Shown in pieces: positions 1 to 5,115 of a DNA stretch of 5,522 bases. Origin of the DNA: Muribaculaceae bacterium. GTDB lineage: Bacteria; Bacteroidota; Bacteroidia; Bacteroidales; Muribaculaceae. The notes beneath the pieces are model-generated. The model saw only the letters and a program-made list of their open reading frames with translations, was not told where the DNA came from and did no database searches. Within the stretch, counting starts at the first letter, position 1, and each line of letters begins with the position of its first letter. The position numbers were made by a program, and so were the translations under genes. The stretch is taken from positions 16,592-22,113 of the forward strand of contig JABUUJ010000022.1 in assembly GCA_021443235.1 (NCBI GenBank). The letters are read 5' to 3'.

Positions 1-200
1 TCGTCGGTGCACGATGCCACGCACATCACAAAGAGCTGTGTGATGCGCTCGTCGGGAGTCATGTGCGAGAAGGTGTGCTCCACCCACTCGTTCATTTTGG
101 CTTGGTCGACCTTGCTCAGCAAGTTGGGCTGAACGCGCGCCGCTGCGCCAAGAGTCAAAGCCGCGCACAATGCGGCGAAGAAAAATCTCTTTAGTTTCAT
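1..200 (-). CDS. Secreted GH3-like glycosidase (possible beta-N-acetylhexosaminidase), N-terminal fragment
   Basis: The start codon is at 200-198 and the frame stays open to the left edge, so only the first 66 codons are visible. Residues 1-21 look like a Sec signal peptide: MKLKRFFF, then an Ala/Leu-rich core ending near LGAAA with no lipobox cysteine, so an exported soluble protein is predicted. The mature part carries NEWVEHTFSHMTPDERITQLF (about residues 37-57). Secreted Bacteroidetes GH3 enzymes have the same opening, a W-V-x-x-x-F/M-x-x-(M/L)-(T/S)-x-(E/D)-E-(K/R)-I-x-Q-L-F segment before the TIM barrel. Some of these also carry a C-terminal beta-lactamase-like domain. The catalytic Asp and the rest of the barrel lie outside the window, so neither substrate nor domain content can be judged. 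The start is preceded by an A-rich leader without Shine-Dalgarno. The gene follows the 5'-nucleotidase gene by 76 bases, which include a strong hairpin. The family call rests on one short segment; the open frame and signal peptide are more certain. Confidence 0.62.
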   Translation of the reverse strand, partial: MKLKRFFFAALCAALTLGAAARVQPNLLSKVDQAKMNEWVEHTFSHMTPDERITQLFVMCVASCTD

Positions 201-230
201 TGGGTTTATGAGGTTATTTGTCGTTTATAG

Positions 231-266
231 GCAACTGCCCGAGTCATCACTGACTCAGGCAGTTGC
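231..266 (-). terminator. Strong 16-bp hairpin after the 5'-nucleotidase gene: terminator or 3'-end/processing element
   Basis: Bases 231-246 and 251-266 form a 16-bp inverted repeat around a 4-base loop (247-250). The only non-Watson-Crick position, 240 with 257, is a C-A mismatch in a plus-strand RNA but a G-U wobble in a minus-strand RNA. In that RNA the stem is continuous and the loop reads GUGA, a GNRA tetraloop. This fits an element acting in the minus-strand transcript. It begins 10 bases after the 5'-nucleotidase stop codon. No U-tract follows (next bases CTATAAACGAC), so it is not a textbook intrinsic terminator and could instead protect a 3' end or separate expression of two co-transcribed genes. 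Confidence 0.7.
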
Positions 267-276
267 ATTGTTGGGG

Positions 277-1791
277 TTATTTCTTTACCATGCGCTCCTC
301 GTTCTTGCCGTTGATCATCTTGCCGGCTGCCTCGAGGTCCTTGACATACTTAAGCACGCGAATGCCATATTTCACGTCGTCGACAAAGAGTCGCTTGGCG
401 TCTTTGAACGAGTCCATGTGGTCGCCGCCGTTGGCCAGATAGTCGATTGTCGCAACGTTGTAGATTTTCTTGGGATCGATTTTCCTGCCGTTGAACTTGG
501 CCTGAGTGATGTCGCCCTTGTCGTTGTAAGCGGCACGTATCTCGTCGCTCACGCAGTCGCCGTCGCGCTTGGCCATCACGTTGAGGGCGTCGAGAAGTTG
601 CTGACCAGTTACCTCGATGACGATGTAGCGGTTGTCGAAGGGGAACATCGAGCTGATAACACCCTCGCTGATAACGCCTTCGGGCATATCGATGCGGATG
701 CCGCCCTTGTTCATGATGCACAGGTCGACGTGGTCAATGCCCGAGATTTGGCGGATGATGTCGAGCGAGGCGTCGGCGGTCCAGTTCTGGAGGGGAGCCT
801 TAGACTTTTTCATCTTGCGTGCGCTGTGTGCCACGGGGAAGGTCATGAGCGAGTCAACGCCGTGACGGTAGGGCTTGATCCAGTTGTCCATTGCGGTATA
901 TTTCTTGGCGGCCTCGTCCCAGCGCGAGTCAACGGGGATGAGGTCGTAGGTTACCTTGCCGGTCTCGAGGTCGAGGTCATATTTAGATACCACCTTGCCC
1001 CAGCGTCCAGTCTGCCCAATGACAACGGGCTTGCCGTCGAGGTTCTTCACCACGTTCTCCTCGCTGCCTGGCTCAACCACAGTGTGCGAGTGACCGCCCA
1101 CGATGAAGTCGATGTAGCGGCTGTTGCGTGCCACAGAGGGGTCGCAAGGCATGCCGGGAGCGTCGGGGATGTAGCCGATGTGAGAAATCATCACCACGTA
1201 GTCGCACTTCTGCACCTCCTTGAGATACTTGGCGGTGGGGTCGGCGATTTTGTCGGCCTCAATCCATGTCATTCCCTTGTAGTTCTTCTCGCTGATGAGC
1301 CCCACGGGGCTAACATTGATGCCGATGAAGCCCACGCGCTTGTCGCCATAGAGGCGGGTGGTGTAGGGCATGAACAGGCCGGCCATCTTGGTGCGGCTCA
1401 GGTCTAAGTTGGTGCACACTTTCTCGGCTTTCACGTCCTTGTAGAAATAGTAGGTGCTGTCGAGGTTGTTGTCAAACTCGTGGTTACCCATGATGATGAT
1501 GTCGTAGCCAAGGCTGTCGAGAGCGGCATACTCAACGGCACCGCCATAGAGCGAGAAATACACATTGCCCTGAACGACGTCGCCAGCCGACACCACCAGC
1601 ACGTTCTTGTTTTCGCTGCGCACCTTGTCGAAGATGGCGCGATGACGCAATACGCCTCCCTGCCCGTCGCTTGCGGGGTCAACCTGACTGTGCACGTCGT
1701 TGGTGCCACAGATCACCAAATGCTCGGCATTAGCGGCTGGAACAATCGCAACCGTTGCCATAGCGGCCATAAAAAGATTCTTTAACTTCAT
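277..1791 (-). CDS. Secreted 5'-nucleotidase / metallophosphoesterase, UshA-like, two-domain
   Basis: This 504-residue enzyme should hydrolyse nucleotides outside the cytoplasm, releasing nucleosides and phosphate. Residues 1-22 are a signal peptide (MKLKNLF, hydrophobic core, cleavage after AANA), indicating a periplasmic or secreted protein. The N-terminal metallophosphatase domain (about 24-290) holds every expected dimetal motif: D32-x-H34, G70-D71, G102-NHEFD-107, H204 in SHIGY, and GGHSH with H234 and H236. By comparison with E. coli UshA, H104 and D107 form the catalytic dyad. The C-terminal nucleotide-binding domain (about 315-504) has NKGGIR (361-366), FPFDN (383-387) and YLANGGD (451-457). 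Y451 sits where UshA has a base-stacking Phe, and D457 matches UshA D504. The start at 1791 places the signal peptide correctly; upstream is A-rich without Shine-Dalgarno. It lies 57 bases after gpmI with no recognisable promoter between them, so co-transcription is likely. The true substrate (AMP, UDP-sugar, other phosphoester) cannot be read from sequence. Confidence 0.93.
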   Translation of the reverse strand: MKLKNLFMAAMATVAIVPAANAEHLVICGTNDVHSQVDPASDGQGGVLRHRAIFDKVRSENKNVLVVSAGDVVQGNVYFSLYGGAVEYAALDSLGYDIIIMGNHEFDNNLDSTYYFYKDVKAEKVCTNLDLSRTKMAGLFMPYTTRLYGDKRVGFIGINVSPVGLISEKNYKGMTWIEADKIADPTAKYLKEVQKCDYVVMISHIGYIPDAPGMPCDPSVARNSRYIDFIVGGHSHTVVEPGSEENVVKNLDGKPVVIGQTGRWGKVVSKYDLDLETGKVTYDLIPVDSRWDEAAKKYTAMDNWIKPYRHGVDSLMTFPVAHSARKMKKSKAPLQNWTADASLDIIRQISGIDHVDLCIMNKGGIRIDMPEGVISEGVISSMFPFDNRYIVIEVTGQQLLDALNVMAKRDGDCVSDEIRAAYNDKGDITQAKFNGRKIDPKKIYNVATIDYLANGGDHMDSFKDAKRLFVDDVKYGIRVLKYVKDLEAAGKMINGKNEERMVKK

Positions 1792-1848
1792 AGTTTTTTA
1801 TATTAATAATTAGAATTTTGGTGGCATTGCCCTCTTGGTTGCTCGGGG

Positions 1849-3366
1849 TTACTTGGAGATGAGGCCGGTGCCGGTCATGTCGGCGGGTTGCTCGAGCCCC
1901 ATGATTTGGAGGATTGAGGGAGCTACGTCGGCAAGGCGTCCGTCGGCCACACGCGCGTTCTTGTTCTGAGTGACATAGACAAATGGCACGGGGTTGAGCG
2001 AGTGGGCGGTGTTGACGCTTCCGTCCTCGTTGATGGCGTTGTCGGCGTTGCCGTGGTCGGCGATGATAATCACCTCATAGTCGGCTGCCTTTGCGGCCTC
2101 GACAGTGTCCTTGACGCACTCGTCGATGGTCACGACAGCCTTCTCGATAGCCTCGTAGATGCCAGTGTGTCCCACCATGTCGCCGTTGGCATAGTTCACG
2201 ACGATAAAGTCATACTTGTTCTCGGCAATAGCGGCGACGAGCTTGTCTCTCACCTCGGGAGCGCTCATCTCGGGCTTGAGGTCGTAGGTAGCCACCTTGG
2301 GCGAGTTGACCAGGATGCGGTCCTCGCCGTCGAAAGGCATCTCTCGTCCGCCGTTAAGGAAGAACGTGACGTGAGCATATTTCTCGGTCTCGGCGATGTG
2401 CAACTGCTTGAGCCCCAGCGAAGAGATGTACTCGGCAAGAGTATTGTCGACATTCTGCTTGGGGAAGAGGATGTGCACTCCGGTAAATGATGCGTCATAG
2501 GGTGTCATGCAGTAGTATTGCAGGCCGGGGATGGTTGCCATGCCAGCCTCGGGCATATCCTGCTGTGTGAGCACGACGGTGAGCTCCTTTGCGCGGTCGT
2601 TGCGGTAGTTGAAGAAAATCACCACGTCGCCCTCCTTGATGGTGCCGTCGACGGTAGAGTTGACGATGGGCTTGATAAACTCGTCGGTAACGCCCTCGTC
2701 GTATGACTCCTGAATGGCTTGTGTCATGTTGTCGCTCATTTTGCCCTCGCCGTTGACGAGCTGGTCGTAAGCGATTTTCACGCGCTCCCAGCGCTTGTCG
2801 CGGTCCATGGCATAGTATCGGCCAATGATGCTTGCCACCACGCCGGCGCTCTGTGCGCAATGTGCCTCAACGTCGGCAACATATCCCTTGCCGCTCTCGG
2901 GATCGGTGTCGCGACCGTCCATAAAGCAGTGTATAAACACCTTCGACAAGTCGTAGGCCTTGGCGAGATCGCACAACGCGAAGAGGTGGTCGAGCGAGCT
3001 GTGCACGCCGCCGGTCGACGTAAGGCCCATGAAGTGGATGCCCTTGCCAGTGCTCTTGGCATAGCTGAATGCCGACACGATTTCCTCGTTCTTGGCGATA
3101 GAGCCGTCGGCGATGGCCTTGTTAATCTTCACCAGGTCTTGGTAAACGACGCGGCCGGCGCCAATGTTGAGGTGTCCTACCTCGCTGTTGCCCATCTGCC
3201 CGTCGGGCAGTCCCACGTTCTCTCCGCTTGCCTGCAACTGGCTGTTGGGATAGTTGGCGATGAGGCTGTCCCAGTAAGGAGTGGGAGTGCTGTAAATCAC
3301 GTTGCTCTTGGTGTGAGGACCGATGCCCCACCCGTCGAGGATCATCAATAATGCTTTTTTACCCAT
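1849..3366 (-). CDS. gpmI: 2,3-bisphosphoglycerate-independent phosphoglycerate mutase
   Basis: This 505-residue cytoplasmic enzyme interconverts 3- and 2-phosphoglycerate in glycolysis and gluconeogenesis using two metal ions, usually Mn2+, and no 2,3-BPG. Length is normal for the family (about 510). All key positions are present and spaced as in the Geobacillus stearothermophilus enzyme. The phosphatase domain has D11 (ILDGWG), the phosphorylated S61 (MGNSEVGHLNIGAGR), K329, D396 and H400 (NGDMVGHTG), D437-H438 (ADHGNAD) and H455 (TAHS). The inserted phosphotransferase domain (about 77-305) has H122, R152-D153 (GRDTDP), R183, R189, and R255 with R258 (NYRNDRAKE). There is no sign of decay. 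The ATG at 3366 starts right before the conserved KKALLMILDGWG strand, and a Bacteroidetes-type -7 element lies about 37 bases upstream. The 5'-nucleotidase gene follows after 57 bases. Pairing a glycolytic enzyme with a secreted nucleotidase is probably a transcriptional convenience; no direct functional link is visible. Confidence 0.98.
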   Translation of the reverse strand: MGKKALLMILDGWGIGPHTKSNVIYSTPTPYWDSLIANYPNSQLQASGENVGLPDGQMGNSEVGHLNIGAGRVVYQDLVKINKAIADGSIAKNEEIVSAFSYAKSTGKGIHFMGLTSTGGVHSSLDHLFALCDLAKAYDLSKVFIHCFMDGRDTDPESGKGYVADVEAHCAQSAGVVASIIGRYYAMDRDKRWERVKIAYDQLVNGEGKMSDNMTQAIQESYDEGVTDEFIKPIVNSTVDGTIKEGDVVIFFNYRNDRAKELTVVLTQQDMPEAGMATIPGLQYYCMTPYDASFTGVHILFPKQNVDNTLAEYISSLGLKQLHIAETEKYAHVTFFLNGGREMPFDGEDRILVNSPKVATYDLKPEMSAPEVRDKLVAAIAENKYDFIVVNYANGDMVGHTGIYEAIEKAVVTIDECVKDTVEAAKAADYEVIIIADHGNADNAINEDGSVNTAHSLNPVPFVYVTQNKNARVADGRLADVAPSILQIMGLEQPADMTGTGLISK

Positions 3367-3398
3367 AATTTATAAGTGTTTGTGTTGTTACTTTCAAG

Positions 3399-3414
3399 GT
3401 TACAAAGTTACAAA
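3399..3414. repeat. Tandem 8-bp repeat (GTTACAAA x2) at the gpmI promoter
   Basis: GTTACAAA occurs at 3399-3406 and again, immediately adjacent, at 3407-3414. It runs into the perfect 12-base palindrome ACAAAATTTTGT at 3410-3421. The repeat creates the -7 element on the minus strand and overlaps the expected polymerase footprint. It may be an operator or simply low-complexity promoter DNA. Confidence 0.6.
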
Positions 3415-3429
3415 ATTTTGTTGATAAAA
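3403..3429 (-). promoter_or_regulatory. Probable gpmI promoter
   Basis: On the minus strand, 3410-3403 reads TAACTTTG, a full match to the Bacteroidetes -7 consensus TAnnTTTG. It would give a transcript start near 3397 and a leader of about 30 bases before the gpmI ATG at 3366. The -33 box is poor: the nearest T-rich run is TTTT at 3429-3426, only 15 bases upstream instead of the usual 19-21. The call therefore rests on the -7 box and the position. Confidence 0.5.
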
Positions 3430-3455
3430 CACCTCACCATTCCCGAAAAAATGTG

Positions 3456-4469
3456 TTATTTTTGGGTGCGGGCGGCTTGTGTGAAGACGTCCATGATGAT
3501 TGTGGGGCGGTGGTTGTCGAAGGCGCCCAGCGGATAGCCGCCCTCGGCCTCGGGCGCCCAGTAGAAGATGCCGTGGCAATGACCGCCGCAGTCGTTGATG
3601 GCGGCGTCGAAAATCGCCTGGAGAATCTCCTTGCCCTCAACAGGCTTTTTGGCCTCCACGCCGGTCTCGACAATCATGGTCTCGACGCCATATTTCTCGC
3701 TGATGCGCTTGATGTTGGCCGCAAAGTCCTTAACTGTTCCTTTATAGTCGGTTTCAAGGCCCGCGTCGATGTCCCAGTAGGGATATACACTCACGCCAAT
3801 CATGTCGAAACGGGTGCCATACTGGCGCAATCCGTCGAAGATGAAGTCGTAGCGCGCCGGGTCGCAGGCACAGTCCAGATGGATGATGACGGTGGCATTG
3901 GGATAGACCTGCTTCACCGCGTCGTAGCCCGCCTGAGTGAGGCCGGCATACTGCTCCATGTTTTCTTGGGCGCGCCCCATGGGCCACAGGAAACCGTTGG
4001 TGGTCTCGTTGCCCACCTGCACCCACCGCACGTCGATGTTGCTGTCCTTGAGCAGTTGGAGTGTCTCGATAGTGTGTTGCGCGAGAGCCTGTTTCATGCC
4101 GTTATAGTCCAGGTCGGCCCAAGCGGCTGGGATGTTCTGCTTGCCGGGGTCGGCCCACCAGTCGCTGTAGTGGAAATCGATCATCACGGGCATGTCGAGA
4201 GCCTGAGCGCGCAGTGCCATCTTGAGCACGTCGTCCTTGCTGCTGAAGCCGCCCTTGGGGTTGACCCACACGCGCAGTCGCACGGCGTTGAGTCCCAGTT
4301 CCTTCATGAGTGCGGTGCACTCGCGCGGCTCGCCGGCAGCGTTATATAGTTGGCCGCCGAAGGCCTCGATGGCTGTGGTGCCGCTGATGTCGGCACCGAG
4401 CCAGAATTTGTCATGTGCCGACAAATTAATAGCCAGCACGGCAAGTAATAAGGTTGTGATTTTTCTCAT
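3456..4469 (-). CDS. Arabinogalactan endo-beta-1,4-galactanase, GH53, secreted
   Basis: This enzyme should cut internal beta-1,4-galactosyl bonds in galactan and type I arabinogalactan (pectin side chains). The 337-residue protein has a signal peptide at 1-18 (MRKITTLLLAVLAINLSA) without a lipobox, followed by FWLGADIS, the usual first strand of the GH53 barrel. Diagnostic segments are VRLRVWVNP (63-71), DFHYSDWWADPGK (98-110), VQVGNE with E155 as the expected acid/base, VSVYPYW (226-232), IVETG with E268 as the expected nucleophile, and YWAPE (303-307). The single-domain length suits a catalytic module without carbohydrate-binding domains. The frame is open to a possible start at 4553, but that would add 28 residues encoded by the rplS terminator and would bury the signal peptide, so 4469 is chosen. 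It lies 113 bases after rplS. No SusC/SusD or other galactan-utilisation genes are in view, so it looks like an orphan degradative enzyme here. Confidence 0.95.
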   Translation of the reverse strand: MRKITTLLLAVLAINLSAHDKFWLGADISGTTAIEAFGGQLYNAAGEPRECTALMKELGLNAVRLRVWVNPKGGFSSKDDVLKMALRAQALDMPVMIDFHYSDWWADPGKQNIPAAWADLDYNGMKQALAQHTIETLQLLKDSNIDVRWVQVGNETTNGFLWPMGRAQENMEQYAGLTQAGYDAVKQVYPNATVIIHLDCACDPARYDFIFDGLRQYGTRFDMIGVSVYPYWDIDAGLETDYKGTVKDFAANIKRISEKYGVETMIVETGVEAKKPVEGKEILQAIFDAAINDCGGHCHGIFYWAPEAEGGYPLGAFDNHRPTIIMDVFTQAARTQK

Positions 4470-4483
4470 TGTTTTTGAAATTG

Positions 4484-4496
4484 CCCCAGAGCGGGG
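4484..4496 (-). promoter_or_regulatory. Small GC hairpin in the GH53 leader
   Basis: CCCC and GGGG (4493-4496 and 4484-4487 read on the minus strand) flank a 5-base loop 14 bases upstream of the galactanase ATG. The hairpin would sit at or next to the ribosome entry region in an otherwise AT-rich leader, so it could affect translation. It is short enough to be chance. Confidence 0.25.
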
Positions 4497-4518
4497 ATGG
4501 TTATTAGTTTTTTTAAAC

Positions 4519-4557
4519 GCAAAAACCGCAGTACACATTGCTGTGTGTACCACGGTT
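4519..4557 (-). terminator. Intrinsic terminator of rplS
   Basis: In the minus-strand RNA, 4557-4544 pairs with 4537-4524 to give a 14-bp stem (AACCG, two wobble pairs, GTACACA) around a 6-base loop. The RNA continues as UUUUUGCGUUU, counting the last two stem bases. The two central pairs (4529-4530 with 4551-4552) are G-U wobbles in the minus-strand RNA but C-A mismatches in a plus-strand RNA, which fixes the direction. It starts 25 bases after the rplS stop codon and should separate rplS from the galactanase gene. Confidence 0.85.
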
Positions 4558-4582
4558 CTTATTCTTCAGTTCAAGCAGGTGT

Positions 4583-4945
4583 TTAGGCCTCCTTCTTAAC
4601 GATGCGACGCTCCTTGATGCGAGCTTTCTTACCGGTGAGCTTGCGCAGGTAATACAGCTTAGCGCGACGCACCTTACCATGCTTGTTGATAACGATGCTG
4701 TCGATAAACGGAGATTCGATGGGGAAGATACGCTCAACGCCGATGTTGTCGCTGATCTTGCGAACGGTGAAACGTTTCTTGATGCCCTCGCCGGTGATCT
4801 TGATTACGACACCGCGATACTGCTGGATACGCTCCTTGTTACCCTCCTTGATGCGATAAGCCACTGTGATGGTGTCGCCGGGGAAGAACTCGGGAAGCTC
4901 CTTGCCTGTAGCAAATGCTTGTTCTGCAACTTTAATTAAGTCCAT
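4583..4945 (-). CDS. rplS: 50S ribosomal protein L19 (bL19)
   Basis: L19 is a component of the large subunit located at the interface with the 30S subunit. The 120-residue length is typical. Family hallmarks are FFPGDTITV (20-28), GNKERIQQYRGVVI (35-48), FTVRKISDNIGVERIFP (59-75), and the basic tail with GKVRRAKLYYLR and GKKARIKE. The ATG at 4945 opens MDLIKVAEQ, the usual L19 start; the leader is A-rich with no Shine-Dalgarno. It is a stand-alone gene here, with its own promoter at 5032-5063, a structured leader of about 80 bases and a terminator directly after it. It is not in the rpsP-rimM-trmD-rplS operon known from Proteobacteria. Confidence 0.98.
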   Translation of the reverse strand: MDLIKVAEQAFATGKELPEFFPGDTITVAYRIKEGNKERIQQYRGVVIKITGEGIKKRFTVRKISDNIGVERIFPIESPFIDSIVINKHGKVRRAKLYYLRKLTGKKARIKERRIVKKEA

Positions 4946-4976
4946 TGTGTTGTTAAGTTTATTTCGTTAATACTTA

Positions 4977-5021
4977 GTGCAATATACACAAGCCACTCGG
5001 TCTTCTTGTCAGAGATTGCAC
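4977..5021 (-). promoter_or_regulatory. Stem-loop in the rplS 5' leader, candidate ribosomal-protein leader
   Basis: On the minus strand GTGCAAT (5021-5015) is the exact complement of ATTGCAC (4983-4977), closing a 31-base interior. Inside, ACAAG (5009-5005) pairs with CTTGT (4992-4988), and CC (5000-4999) can pair with GG (4994-4993) around GAGT, leaving AAGA bulged. The structure would begin only a few bases after the predicted transcript start. The pairing is seen in the sequence; a role in L19 autoregulation is inferred by analogy with ribosomal-protein leaders known in other phyla. Confidence 0.45.
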
Positions 5022-5031
5022 AAAAGCGTGG

Positions 5032-5063
5032 CAAAATTACAAAAAATTTCCTACACCACAAAG
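5032..5063 (-). promoter_or_regulatory. rplS promoter, Bacteroidetes type
   Basis: On the minus strand TTTG at 5062-5059 is followed after exactly 19 bases by TAATTTTG at 5039-5032. This fully matches the Bacteroidetes housekeeping consensus TTTG-N19-TAnnTTTG. Transcription should begin near 5025-5028, giving a leader of about 80 bases before the rplS ATG at 4945. Confidence 0.85.
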
Positions 5064-5068
5064 CTTTT

Positions 5069-5102
5069 CGCCACATTTTTTTGAAAAACATGCTTGTGGG
5101 CG
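5069..5102 (-). terminator. Possible 3'-end hairpin of the DUF3109 gene
   Basis: On the minus strand CGCCCACA (5102-5095) can pair with TGTGGCG (5075-5069) with one bulged C, over a 19-base loop rich in T and A. A second, overlapping option pairs CCACAAGC (5099-5092) with GCTTTGTGG (5064-5056). No U-tract follows the first stem. It lies 13 bases after the DUF3109 stop codon, so the position suits a terminator, but the structure is weak. Confidence 0.3.
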
Positions 5103-5115
5103 GTGCGGCAGAGCG

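Noticed and set aside
640..685. In-frame EGVIS-EGVIS doubling in the 5'-nucleotidase, a possible recent duplication
   Set aside because: 5'-nucleotidases normally have two similar turns here (pattern G-D-I-T-x-G-D-I before the PFDN motif), and the spacing to PFDN is normal.
208..1407. Long plus-strand open frame (399 codons) opposite the 5'-nucleotidase gene, and similar long frames opposite gpmI (2719-3351) and GH53 (3453-4349)
   Set aside because: Their translations are low-complexity Val/Ala/His/Asp-rich strings without family motifs, typical of the antisense of GC-biased codons. The minus-strand genes have complete catalytic motifs.
1792..1848. Possible promoter or terminator between gpmI and the 5'-nucleotidase gene
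   Set aside because: The 57 bases are AT-rich near the start codon but contain no TAnnTTTG element on the minus strand and only a 3-bp GGC/GCC hairpin.
3367..3455. Terminator for the GH53 gene in the gap before gpmI
   Set aside because: A short T-run follows the stop codon, but no stable stem precedes it; the palindrome ACAAAATTTTGT is AT-only and better considered with the promoter.
3457..3464. Plus-strand TATTTTTG resembling a -7 element, which would drive an antisense transcript into the GH53 gene
   Set aside because: No TTTG-like -33 box is found 19-21 bases upstream and there is no plus-strand gene to serve; it overlaps the GH53 stop codon and is likely chance.
4470..4553. Upstream start giving a 365-residue galactanase
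   Set aside because: The added 28 residues are encoded by the rplS terminator hairpin and would hide a clean signal peptide that begins at 4469.
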